Assembly: GCA_021166685.1 (NCBI GenBank)
Contig: JAJPEU010000009.1
Coordinates: 61,055-125,054 of the forward strand
Length of the DNA: 64,000 nt
Direction of reading: 5' to 3'
Source of the DNA: Sulfurovum sp.
GTDB taxonomy: Bacteria > Campylobacterota > Campylobacteria > Campylobacterales > Sulfurovaceae
Shown here: piece by piece, positions 1 through 7,504 of the stretch
How positions within the stretch are numbered: position 1 is the stretch's first letter
Layout: each line of letters opens with the position of its first letter
The notes under the pieces: model-generated
Databases searched by the model: none
What the model saw: only the letters and a program-made list of their open reading frames with translations
What the model was told of the DNA's origin: nothing
Program-made: the position numbers and the translations under genes

Positions 1-1273
1 GCTCCATTGAATCCTTAATATTTTGCGCCCATCCTGAAAGCAAATTACCAAGCAAAAGAAGCGGAATTGCTACTATAAGCCCCTGCATAGTTGTTACAAG
101 CGCGGCCGATATACCGCCAGAGAGAAGTTTGGGATCGCCGGTCCCAAACTCGGTAATAACATCAAATGTTTCAATCATACCAGTAACCGTGCCAAGCAAT
201 CCCATCAATGGCGAAACAGCAGCTATCACCAGAACGAAACTGCCGAATCTGTCGATTTGAGTGCTCTCGTTGAGAATATTTTCCATAATCACATCTTCTA
301 TATGGTCTCTTTCCCTATCGATATTTCTCAATAAGGACTTGATAACCCGCGCGGTTGAGCCATTATAGTTCTTAATCGCCTCTAATGCCTCATGCTTTTC
401 CCCGCTTTTAACTTTATCAACCACAATTTCTGTAATCTTATTTACATTGGAACTTGCCTTGAGCAGATTGAGCACCCTTAAGGTGATCAGTATGAACCCC
501 AAAAAGCCCAAAATAAAGATAATATATCCTATAATTCCGCCGTCTTCCAATGTGTCCGAAATGCTCTTCTCTTTGACATAATCAACCTCCTTATCCATAT
601 TTTCATAGACAAAAATATCAATCGTATCGGTCATCTCTTTTGCAAAAAGCGCTTTGGCATCATCTGACGAACCCGTTGCATTCCAAAGCTTGTAGGCCTC
701 CGATCCGGCGGGAGCTAATGCGCCTGCAGCTTCCTTGGATATGCCATAGGCTGCGATATTTCCCACTTTAACGATATCTCCTTCAACTTTTTTCCCATCC
801 GGCAGATAAAAATCGCCTTTGGCTACAGAAAGCGTCGAAAGATCTCCGTAAAGCTTGGCTGCAACATTAAAAGCCTGTTTTATCTTCTCAAGGTTATTCG
901 TTTGATTGTTGTCAGAGATCTTTATGCCATAAGAATGAAGCGTCAAACGCATCTGATCCGTCACATTCCCTGTCAAATCGCCGTTTTCCTCTTTTTCGGA
1001 GAGTATTTTGGTTACTTTTTCAAGCTTTTCAGTGCTTACTTTTATTTTCTCTGAGAGATCAAGAAGGTTTTCCTGAAGTGAATCAACTTTTGTCTTTGCC
1101 GATTCAAGCTCACTCGACTGCATTGCCTTATCGGTCTGAAGTCTTCTTTCAAGTTCTGTTTTTTGCGCTTTTAGAAAAGCGTATTCTTTTTGATAGGCTC
1201 TTTCCAATTCACCGGCATGCAAACAAAAAAACAAAAAGAACAGCGTTGCTAATACTCTAAATATTGTTTTCAT
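1..1273 (-). CDS. TtpC-like ExbB/TolQ/MotA-family proton-channel protein (3' end outside window)
   Basis: About 424 codons are visible and the C-terminus lies beyond position 1. Residues 1-20 form a signal peptide. Residues 20-110 are charged and heptad-like (coiled coil). A periplasmic segment follows to about residue 240, then a membrane helix (GYIIFILGFLGFILI) and the start of the MotA/TolQ/ExbB domain with the conserved VSPLMGLLGTVTGMIETF region. An ExbB domain behind a long periplasmic coiled coil is the architecture of TtpC, the extra component of Vibrio TonB2 systems; such genes usually sit beside a DUF3450 gene, as here. The ATG overlaps the upstream stop (ATGA), so translation is probably coupled. 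Inferred role: energising a TonB-type outer-membrane process. ExbD and TonB would be expected beyond the window edge. The family is clear; the substrate is unknown. Confidence 0.85.
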   Translation of the reverse strand, partial: MKTIFRVLATLFFLFFCLHAGELERAYQKEYAFLKAQKTELERRLQTDKAMQSSELESAKTKVDSLQENLLDLSEKIKVSTEKLEKVTKILSEKEENGDLTGNVTDQMRLTLHSYGIKISDNNQTNNLEKIKQAFNVAAKLYGDLSTLSVAKGDFYLPDGKKVEGDIVKVGNIAAYGISKEAAGALAPAGSEAYKLWNATGSSDDAKALFAKEMTDTIDIFVYENMDKEVDYVKEKSISDTLEDGGIIGYIIFILGFLGFILITLRVLNLLKASSNVNKITEIVVDKVKSGEKHEALEAIKNYNGSTARVIKSLLRNIDRERDHIEDVIMENILNESTQIDRFGSFVLVIAAVSPLMGLLGTVTGMIETFDVITEFGTGDPKLLSGGISAALVTTMQGLIVAIPLLLLGNLLSGWAQNIKDSME

Positions 1274-2040
1274 CAATTAACCTCTCTTAATAATAATGCA
1301 TTGGGCAAGGTAAAATATCCGGTACGGATCTGTTTTTGCAATGCGTCAAAAAGATTGACGATTTGTTCGCGTGCATCAGTTTCTGTGACAGTCACATATG
1401 CGTACCCGTGATTCTCTTTTTTTACATAGCCGACTTTCTCATCCGGCGTAGCAAAGAACATCATAACTGAGCCTATCTTTGCGATTTTTGCGATCGTCGG
1501 TCTCCCCTCTACGGTAATCTCTTGTTTGAATTGTCCTATTTCTTTGGTCGAACGCAATACATCATCGTAGCTTGCCCAAGTAAGAGCCAAGGCCTTTTCC
1601 TGTGTTACACTGCCATCTTTTAAGTCTTTTTTTATTTGCGAAAGTGCTGCTATTCTTTCTTCTGTCTTAAAAGGTATACCAGTTTTGATCTCTTTGATCA
1701 ATAAATCTATGGCATCATTGATCATTGGCTTGATATCTACAGAAGAGCTGTCCAGGGCTGCCAATTTTTTCTCTGTTTTTTCTATAGTTTGGTTGGTAAG
1801 CTTTAACGAAGTCTCTTGTCTGTTAATCTGTGCTTCACTGTCGGAGACTTGAAGCGTATAGGATTTCATTTGCGATTTATATGCCTCCTTGTTGTCATCA
1901 ATCTGATTATAAAGCGTTTCTACTTCTCCGCGCAGCTTCATGATTGATGTCACCATGTCGTCTTCAGCCGCAAAGACATAAGAAGCAAAAATACTTAAGG
2001 CTGCCATGGAAACTAGCAGTTTTTTAGAGAGCATAAGCAT
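1273..2040 (-). CDS. DUF3450 family periplasmic coiled-coil protein
   Basis: 255 aa from ATG 2040, which has GGAG seven bases upstream; the longer frame to 2079 lacks a ribosome binding site. Residues 1-24 are a Sec signal peptide ending SYVFA. Residues 25-95 are a predicted coiled coil, followed by an alpha/beta domain ending in a TGYFTLP-type segment. DUF3450 proteins are uncharacterised periplasmic partners encoded next to ExbB/TtpC, ExbD and TonB. The stop overlaps the start of the ExbB-like gene by one base (ATGA), which supports one transcript and a shared complex. Function of the family is not established. Confidence 0.8.
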   Translation of the reverse strand: MLMLSKKLLVSMAALSIFASYVFAAEDDMVTSIMKLRGEVETLYNQIDDNKEAYKSQMKSYTLQVSDSEAQINRQETSLKLTNQTIEKTEKKLAALDSSSVDIKPMINDAIDLLIKEIKTGIPFKTEERIAALSQIKKDLKDGSVTQEKALALTWASYDDVLRSTKEIGQFKQEITVEGRPTIAKIAKIGSVMMFFATPDEKVGYVKKENHGYAYVTVTETDAREQIVNLFDALQKQIRTGYFTLPNALLLREVN

Positions 2041-2070
2041 GTGGTTTCTCCAAGGGTATATTTTTGCGAA

Positions 2071-2103
2071 AATATACAATAGGGAGATAACAAAGTGATA
2101 ACA
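2071..2103 (-). promoter_or_regulatory. Tandem TGTTATC boxes plus -10 before DUF3450/ExbB genes
   Basis: On the minus strand, two perfect TGTTATC heptamers (2103-2097 and 2092-2086) are 11 bp apart. Nine bases further is a -10-like TATATT (2076-2071), with no recognisable -35. Transcription would start near 2064, giving a leader of about 24 nt that contains the GGAG. Direct repeats one helical turn apart, replacing the -35, are typical of OmpR-family response-regulator sites. The same arrangement occurs at 5182-5235. The regulator is unknown. Confidence 0.5.
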
Positions 2104-2167
2104 TAAAGTTTGGCATATTTTTAGAATTGTCGAAGTTTAGTGTAGTCAACAAGCAGTATTGCAGGCG

Positions 2168-2198
2168 ATTATACAGTTAGCAGACCATGCTGCCAACT
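2168..2198 (-). promoter_or_regulatory. Sigma-70-type promoter overlapped by a 24-bp palindrome
   Basis: Minus strand: TTGGCA (2196-2191), 17-bp spacer, TATAAT (2173-2168). A near-perfect inverted repeat with 9-bp arms (2175-2183 and 2190-2198, one mismatch, 6-bp centre) covers the -35 and most of the spacer. It therefore looks like an operator rather than a terminator, and no T-run follows. It lies 128-158 bp upstream of the DUF3450 start. It could be a second promoter for that operon, or the palindrome could be an RNA hairpin behind the beta-helix gene. Confidence 0.55.
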
Positions 2199-2221
2199 TG
2201 TATCCAATCATATAAAGTATT

Positions 2222-3751
2222 TTATTGATTATTATAAATCCCCTCGAGCGTAGCCGCCGAAGTCCCTGTAAATCTTGCACCTGTCGAAGCGCCTTCGATT
2301 GTCACATTGGTGAATGAAATGTTGGCTGCATCTACGGTATCAGAGGTGCCGTCTGCACTCTTGGAGTAGAATGCGCCGTATGTATCGTTTACGTTGTCTG
2401 CAATGGTACCATTCATGAAATGTCCGCCTACGACATCCCCTTTGAAGTAAATACCGCCCTCTTTTGCCGAACCGTTTTGCACAATGTTAAATCCGTCAAA
2501 CGTTGCATGGGTCGTACCTGACATCTCCACTGCAGCGTTGCCTGTAGTTGTTGTGACAGTAAGGTTTTTCACTATTCCGGAGAATCCGTCATCGATATCG
2601 AAGTAGTCATCTGTGCATCCCGTAATGTTGACATTTGTAAGGTTTACCGTACCGCCCCACAGTTCGATACCATCATCGTCTGAAAGATCCACTGTGATGT
2701 TCTCCACGACCGTACCTGAACCCACACCTACCATGGAAAGGCCGTTGATCTCTTTGTCTGTTTCCATAGTAATACCGGAATTAAGAATCTTCACATGTCT
2801 GAGAATGCCCGAGTTGTCTTCCGTGTCTGTATTGCCGGCAACAAACGCATCGTTTACCTCATATGGTTTCACCTGCTCATTTGCTGCGTTACCGATGATG
2901 GTTAATCCTCCCCACTGTCCTACCGCGGGCGTTTCACCGTCAATGGCTGCTTTTGTTGAAGTAAATATAATCGGCTCAGTTTCTGTACCGTCAGCAATGA
3001 TCTTCGCGCCTTTGTCTACGATCATATAAGAAGTTTGTTCTCCCGTACCGTCATATCCGGCGATTGTTGTTCCCGGCTCGATTGTCAATGTCGCACCGCT
3101 CTCTACAACTACCAACCCGTCCAGCAGCCATAGTTTGTCTTTAGTAAGCGTCATTGCTCCCGTAATACTGTTTGGCAGTGTCTCTTGGGGTTTAACAACA
3201 GAGTCTGCTATTGCTGCTGTAGCTGTTGTATGATCAAAACTGAAATTTTCATAGCTCTCTTCGGTGATACTGTTTTCATTACTGATCGTCTCACCGTCTT
3301 TGACCACAAGGAAGGTATCCGGTTTTCCCGCAAGCCCCTCATAAACCTTCTCTCCTACATCATAATAAAGCATGAATGCGGCACCTGTAGGAATGATCTC
3401 TTTTTGAATATAATAAAAATTTACATCATAACAATGATTGGCCATTGTCAATGCACCGCCATCTCCCGTAGCGCCCTCTTTGAGGGCAGGAAAACAAAGT
3501 TCTCCGTTATTATAAGTAGGGAAACTGCTAAACTGATTATCGATTTGCGTAAGATCCTCGGCTTGGATTTGTCCTGCTTTGTGAGTATAAACTTTATTTA
3601 CAGAAGGCATCACTAGCGCATATTGCGTTTTATCGGCATTATCATACGCAACATAAAAACTCGTATTGGCATACTCAGCTGCATAAAGCGACCCGCTTAA
3701 AACAGAAGCTGCGACAACTGATCTGGCTAAAAATCTTGATTTAAAATACAT
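2222..3751 (-). CDS. Secreted right-handed beta-helix surface protein
   Basis: 509 aa from ATG 3751, which has AAAGGAG six bases upstream; the longer frame to 3787 adds an unsupported 12 residues. Residues 1-25 are a signal peptide ending SLYA. Residues 25-190 form a unique N-terminal domain. From about residue 195 there are beta-helix-type rungs of the family with LLDGLVVVESGATLTIEPGT, a segment found in exported proteins often misnamed multidrug transporters. An Asp-rich stretch near residues 375-410 (DDDGIELWGG, DDYFDIDDG) could bind calcium. It starts 23 bp after the lipoprotein gene and is probably cotranscribed. It is likely periplasmic or cell-surface; no enzymatic residues are recognised. 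Confidence 0.7.
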   Translation of the reverse strand: MYFKSRFLARSVVAASVLSGSLYAAEYANTSFYVAYDNADKTQYALVMPSVNKVYTHKAGQIQAEDLTQIDNQFSSFPTYNNGELCFPALKEGATGDGGALTMANHCYDVNFYYIQKEIIPTGAAFMLYYDVGEKVYEGLAGKPDTFLVVKDGETISNENSITEESYENFSFDHTTATAAIADSVVKPQETLPNSITGAMTLTKDKLWLLDGLVVVESGATLTIEPGTTIAGYDGTGEQTSYMIVDKGAKIIADGTETEPIIFTSTKAAIDGETPAVGQWGGLTIIGNAANEQVKPYEVNDAFVAGNTDTEDNSGILRHVKILNSGITMETDKEINGLSMVGVGSGTVVENITVDLSDDDGIELWGGTVNLTNVNITGCTDDYFDIDDGFSGIVKNLTVTTTTGNAAVEMSGTTHATFDGFNIVQNGSAKEGGIYFKGDVVGGHFMNGTIADNVNDTYGAFYSKSADGTSDTVDAANISFTNVTIEGASTGARFTGTSAATLEGIYNNQ

Positions 3752-3774
3752 TACTTTCTCCTTTGTTATTCGTT

Positions 3775-5148
3775 TTAGTCTTCGCATCCGCCCGTAATCG
3801 GGTTATAAACTTGACACTCAGTAGGTTCTGTAGGATCGGTGGGTTCGGTGGGTTCGTCCTCGCATCCTCCAGTAAGAGGATTAACATTCTGACATTCGAT
3901 TACATTAACCGTTCTTGTTAGGGTCGCTGTATTTCCTGCCGCATCTGTTGCGGTATACGTTATCGTATAATTTCCGACTTTACCGGTATCTACCGTACCG
4001 CTCGTTGTTACATTGACGCTTCCGTCAACTTCATCGATAGCGCTTGCGCCCGGATCCACAAAAGCGGTTCCCATATAAACAGTGATCGAATTTTCTCCGT
4101 TTAGAGTAATTTGTGGCGGTGTTGTATCTTCAATGACAGGTTCTTTGACAATAACCGTTCTTGTCGCAGTTCCTACGTTGCCTGCCACGTCCGTAGCTGT
4201 CCATATAATCGTATAGGTGCCCACCTTAACTGTATCGACACTTCCGCTCATTACCGGTGTCAATGTGCCGTCTACATTATCGGTTGCCGTTGCACCCGCA
4301 TCACTGTAAGCTGCGCCTACCGCAATGGTGACTGTCGCTTCTCCCTGAAGTGTCACAATCGGCGGTGTCGTATCAGCCACCGGCTCTTCTTGCACGATCA
4401 CGGTTCTTGTTTTACTTGCGCTATTACCCGCTTTGTCCGTCGCAGTATAAGTGATAGTATAGGTGCCGGCTGCTGCAGTATCGACCAAACCGGACTTCTT
4501 GGGGTCGATCGCGCCTTCGAAAACATCATGGGCCGTGGCGCCTGCATCTATATAACTTGTGTTTGCCGTGTTTGCCGTGATAGTAACCGTTTCTTCGCCA
4601 AGCAGTGTTACAACAGGCGCTTCTGTATCGGAGTCTTTCAAGTGTTCAATTGCCGTTTGCTCGCCGACCAGCACAAGGCCTGCCTGCTGAAGAAGCGTCT
4701 GGACATCTCCTTCAAACTCGCTGCTTGCAACATCAAGCGGATTGGTTATAGTTTCTTCAACCTGTTTTGGATCAAGTACAATTTCATTATCAGGAGTGTT
4801 ATCATTATCAAACGTTAGCAGAAGCTGTGCCAGATTGACTGCTGCTGTGTCATTTGTCGGATACAGTATATAAGGCGTTACAATCATCCCGTCTTCCGCT
4901 TCAACCGGCCCAAACTCCATAGCGCCAAGCTTAAACGAGACGCTGTCTCCTACGTTACAGGTAAATTTTCCCTCCTCATCCGTTACGCCGCTTTTGTTTG
5001 ATTTGCTGCATGTATACGATAACCCTACAACCGCTGCATCTATAAATGTCCCTGTTGCTTCAGGGGTTGTTTCGCTGCTGCTATTGCACCCCGAAAACAT
5101 AAATATTGCCGAAGCAACATATGCCGACAAGATTATTTTTTTACTCAT
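3775..5148 (-). CDS. Surface lipoprotein with three Ig-like (DUF5011-type) repeats and twin C-terminal Cys motif
   Basis: 457 aa from ATG 5148, preceded by AAGGA. The signal peptide ends in the lipobox FSGC. Residues 25-175 form an N-terminal domain (GTFIDAAVVGLSY, then a two-cysteine segment). Three repeats of about 75 aa then follow, each running from TLxGE through DAGATA to GTYTITYTATDKAGN, a DUF5011/HYR-like Ig fold. The tail is unusual: CQNVNPLTGGCED, a linker of EPT/DPT repeats, then CQVYNPITGGCED at the very end. It is a stalk-like extracytoplasmic lipoprotein, transcribed ahead of the beta-helix gene. Adhesion or ligand capture is inference only. Confidence 0.75.
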   Translation of the reverse strand: MSKKIILSAYVASAIFMFSGCNSSSETTPEATGTFIDAAVVGLSYTCSKSNKSGVTDEEGKFTCNVGDSVSFKLGAMEFGPVEAEDGMIVTPYILYPTNDTAAVNLAQLLLTFDNDNTPDNEIVLDPKQVEETITNPLDVASSEFEGDVQTLLQQAGLVLVGEQTAIEHLKDSDTEAPVVTLLGEETVTITANTANTSYIDAGATAHDVFEGAIDPKKSGLVDTAAAGTYTITYTATDKAGNSASKTRTVIVQEEPVADTTPPIVTLQGEATVTIAVGAAYSDAGATATDNVDGTLTPVMSGSVDTVKVGTYTIIWTATDVAGNVGTATRTVIVKEPVIEDTTPPQITLNGENSITVYMGTAFVDPGASAIDEVDGSVNVTTSGTVDTGKVGNYTITYTATDAAGNTATLTRTVNVIECQNVNPLTGGCEDEPTEPTDPTEPTECQVYNPITGGCED

Positions 5149-5181
5149 TTGCGTATTCCTTGTTGTCAAATTTGCCATGAA

Positions 5182-5235
5182 TCATAAATAACAGGCGTAA
5201 CATATTGATAACAAACAAGACCATTTGGTAACATT
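5182..5235 (-). promoter_or_regulatory. Three phased TGTTAYC-type boxes plus -10 before the lipoprotein gene
   Basis: Minus strand: TGTTAC-type heptamers at 5235-5229 (ATGTTAC), 5214-5208 (TGTTATC) and 5204-5198 (ATGTTAC), with offsets of 21 and 10 bp (two turns and one turn). Ten bases after the last box is TATGAT (5187-5182); the -35 position is occupied by the boxes. The leader would be about 27 nt. The layout matches the element at 2071-2103, suggesting one activator controls both units. Confidence 0.5.
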
Positions 5236-5370
5236 TTGGAAATATATAAAACAGAGTATTTTGAAATGAAGTTTTTACATGATGGTAGGCCGGAAGTTTA
5301 AAAAGATGCAGAAAGCAAGCTGTGACTTGCTTGTATTTTTAAAGATTGAATTAGTTCAACTAAGCAATAC

Positions 5371-5904
5371 TTATTTATCGGGGTAGAGATTAAACTTAGC
5401 CCCTTTTTCTTCTAAAAATTCGACTACTTTTTTTTGCCCTAGTTTTTTTGCATAGTCTTTTGCTGTTGCTCCTGAGCTGTCTTTTGCATCCAGTTTGGCA
5501 CCGGACTCAATAAGAAGTGCTATCATTTCTAAATCACTAAAACATGAGGCCAGCATCAGAGGCAAGATACCGCTTTTTCGTTTTGTCTGATTCAGATCGA
5601 TGCCTTTGTCTATACAAAGCCGGACAACCTCTTTACGTTTGAACTTAATGGCGATATCAAGAGCACCCACCCCATCTCTATCGACATCATAAATACTTGC
5701 TCCATGCGCAAGTAAAAGTTCTATCATTTCAATAGAAGCATATTTGCGTATCGCATAAAAAAGCGGGCTGATCTCATCATATTCTTCAAGATCATACTCT
5801 TCCCCAATGAGGATCGGCTTGATTGCACTTGCTCCCTTTTCAAGCATTGATTTTAGCTTCGTTAGAGAATCGTTAGCTATCGCTTCTGTCATTTGGTTCA
5901 TCAT
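5371..5904 (-). CDS. Ankyrin-repeat protein
   Basis: 177 aa with no signal peptide, so probably cytoplasmic. After a short helical start, about four ankyrin repeats span residues 45-170 (SPLFYAIRKYASIEMIELLLAHGASI, GALDIAIKFKRKEVVRLCIDKG, LPLMLASCFSDLEMIALLIESGA, TAKDYAKKLGQKKVVEFLEEKGA). AAAGGA precedes two consecutive ATGs (5904 and 5901); the second has better spacing. It stands alone between the lipoprotein promoter region and a divergent small ORF. Partner unknown. Confidence 0.85.
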   Translation of the reverse strand: MMNQMTEAIANDSLTKLKSMLEKGASAIKPILIGEEYDLEEYDEISPLFYAIRKYASIEMIELLLAHGASIYDVDRDGVGALDIAIKFKRKEVVRLCIDKGIDLNQTKRKSGILPLMLASCFSDLEMIALLIESGAKLDAKDSSGATAKDYAKKLGQKKVVEFLEEKGAKFNLYPDK

Positions 5905-5964
5905 CTATCCTTTGTTACCGTTTGGTAATCTTGCTATTGTATGATTTTACTATCTCAAAAAGAG

Positions 5965-6122
5965 ATCAAAAAACTATAAAGGAGAAATCAAGATGAAAAT
6001 AAGCAAAATCCTTAAAAAGGCGATTAAACTAGACGGGCATCACTCGTTAACATCAAGAGCAATCGTCAAACTGCAATCGTCAAAAGAGTTCAGCTATCTT
6101 GTCGATATCAAAAAACTATAAA
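5965..6122 (+). repeat. 16-bp direct repeat flanking the 42-aa ORF
   Basis: The 16-mer ATCAAAAAACTATAAA occurs at 5965-5980, just before the ribosome binding site, and again at 6107-6122, across the ORF's stop codon. Read in the frame starting at ATG 5941, the first copy ends a 12-codon ORF with EIKKL-stop, while the second ends the real ORF with DIKKL-stop. CTATCT precedes both copies. This looks like the remnant 3' end of a tandemly duplicated small gene. A second 12-bp repeat (GCAATCGTCAAA) lies at 6059 and 6073. Confidence 0.6.
5993..6121 (+). CDS. Small basic protein, 42 aa, unrecognised
   Basis: ATG 5993 has AAAGGAG eight bases upstream, and TATGAT at 5940-5945 is a plausible -10. The peptide is Lys-rich (MKISKILKKAIKLDGHH start, DIKKL end), without a signal or membrane segment. 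It runs opposite to its neighbours: divergent from the ankyrin gene and ending 2 bp before the ybaB stop. The strong ribosome binding site and the tail-to-tail packing argue that it is real. Function unknown; a nucleic-acid-binding or type I toxin-like peptide is possible. Confidence 0.55.
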   Translation: MKISKILKKAIKLDGHHSLTSRAIVKLQSSKEFSYLVDIKKL

Positions 6123-6123
6123 C

Positions 6124-6438
6124 CTATTTTGATCCGAAAGGGTTGAATCCGCCCATCATTCCAAGTGCCTGAGACTTCTTATTGTCTTCTACCATTTTGA
6201 TCACATCATTCATCGCACTCATAAGTAAAATCTGCAGTGATTCTTTATCTTCGAGCAGACTGTCATCGATCATCACATCTATAATCTCTCCTGACCCATT
6301 GGCTTTTACCACAACAAGCCCTCCGCCGCTTTTTGCCGCTAATTCTATATGTTTAGCTTCTTCTTGGAGCACTTTGGCTTTTTCTTGCATCTGTTCGAGC
6401 ATTTTGCCCATATTGCCCAAATCCAGTCCTTCAAACAT
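6124..6438 (-). CDS. ybaB: YbaB/EbfC nucleoid-associated protein
   Basis: 104 aa, the usual family length. EbfC proteins are dimeric DNA-binding 'tweezers' that coat the nucleoid. Visible features are the N-terminal helix [20 protein letters not shown], the strand [15 protein letters not shown] and the C-terminal helix [21 protein letters not shown]. The ATG follows the panD stop with no gap, so it is cotranscribed with panD. It is not next to dnaX/recR, its partners in many bacteria. Confidence 0.92.
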   Translation of the reverse strand: MFEGLDLGNMGKMLEQMQEKAKVLQEEAKHIELAAKSGGGLVVVKANGSGEIIDVMIDDSLLEDKESLQILLMSAMNDVIKMVEDNKKSQALGMMGGFNPFGSK

Positions 6439-6807
6439 TTATTTCAATCCTTCAAAAGTTTGGGAAATTGTATTGTCATCGTCCAAAATTACAATCTTTG
6501 GCACGTAGCTGTCTGCTTCTTCTTCACTCATCATTGCATAAGCAATAATAATAATCTTATCACCCCTGTGCACTTTTCTGGCTGCAGCTCCATTGAGACA
6601 AATATCACCCTTTCCCCGTTCGCCGGCGATAATATAGGTAGAAAATCTTTCACCGTTATTGACATTGACAATATCTATTTTTTGACCTACCCGCATTTTG
6701 GCAGCATCCAAAAGTTCTTGATCTATCGTTATGGAACCTACATAGTTCAAATTTGCATCTGTAACTGTTGCTCTATGAATTTTGCTATAAAGCATTGTAA
6801 TGTTCAT
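6439..6807 (-). CDS. panD: Aspartate 1-decarboxylase
   Basis: 122 aa. Converts L-aspartate to beta-alanine for pantothenate and coenzyme A synthesis. The proenzyme cleaves itself between Gly24 and Ser25 to form the catalytic pyruvoyl group; both residues are present (YVGSIT). Lys9 and the [12 protein letters not shown] loop are also conserved. Length and alignment are typical of the family. It directly abuts ybaB downstream. Confidence 0.95.
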   Translation of the reverse strand: MNITMLYSKIHRATVTDANLNYVGSITIDQELLDAAKMRVGQKIDIVNVNNGERFSTYIIAGERGKGDICLNGAAARKVHRGDKIIIIAYAMMSEEEADSYVPKIVILDDDNTISQTFEGLK

Positions 6808-7019
6808 ACCTGTTCTCCTTCAAAATAAGCAACGCCTTGCATTTTTCCATTTCTTTGCAATTATACCAAAATCTCTTTATTACTATTATACTCAAAATTG
6901 TGAAGTGAAAGTGAAACAACAACTGTCGTCTTCTCGCCTTCTTTCTAAATTGGATTGCTCATGAACTTTACAGGAAGCCCAAAGCAGATTCGGGACGAAC
7001 ATTTTTATTAACAGCTGCT

Positions 7020-7397
7020 TTATCTGGCTATACTCGCCGGCAAAGTAGGTTCTCCCCACATTTCTTCAGCTATTACATATTCCTTCACCACATTTCCGCC
7101 GATAATATGCTCTTCTATGATGCGATCAATTTTTTCTTTTGTCAATCCTACATACATTGTATGTCCGGGCTCAACAAGCATAACAGGCCCCTGCTGACAA
7201 CGATTTAAACATCCCGTCTGCACCGGCTGCACTGTGCCAATAATCCCTTTCATCATCAAGCTTTGCGCCAAGTACTGAAAAAGCTGCTGAGATTCCGGAT
7301 CATTTTGACTTACGCAGCTTGGTTTTGGCATGCCCGGAGGCGCACTCTGCTGACACTTAAAAATATAAAATGCTGGTTGCGGTATACTGCCTATCAT
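7020..7397 (-). CDS. Thioredoxin-like [2Fe-2S] ferredoxin
   Basis: 125 aa from ATG 7397, with AAAGGA six bases upstream; the TTG one codon earlier is less well placed. Four cysteines match the thioredoxin-fold ferredoxin pattern (NuoE-C/Shethna type): two in the N-terminal half (KCQQ, PSCV, 13 apart) and CLNRC near residues 62-66, followed by GPVMLVEPG. It is likely a cytoplasmic electron carrier. It lies alone downstream of murE, and its redox partner cannot be told from context. Confidence 0.8.
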   Translation of the reverse strand: MIGSIPQPAFYIFKCQQSAPPGMPKPSCVSQNDPESQQLFQYLAQSLMMKGIIGTVQPVQTGCLNRCQQGPVMLVEPGHTMYVGLTKEKIDRIIEEHIIGGNVVKEYVIAEEMWGEPTLPASIAR

Positions 7398-7504
7398 CAA
7401 AAATCCTTTAAATTTTAATTAAGAGCATTTTACTCCTAATTGCTTAATTGCAGATTAACCAATTTATTATAGATAAAATTTCACCCTCCGATAAGAATTC
7501 GACT

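Noticed and set aside
6349-6828. 159-aa plus-strand ORF opposite panD and ybaB
   Set aside because: Shadow of panD/ybaB; no start signal and no recognisable protein features.
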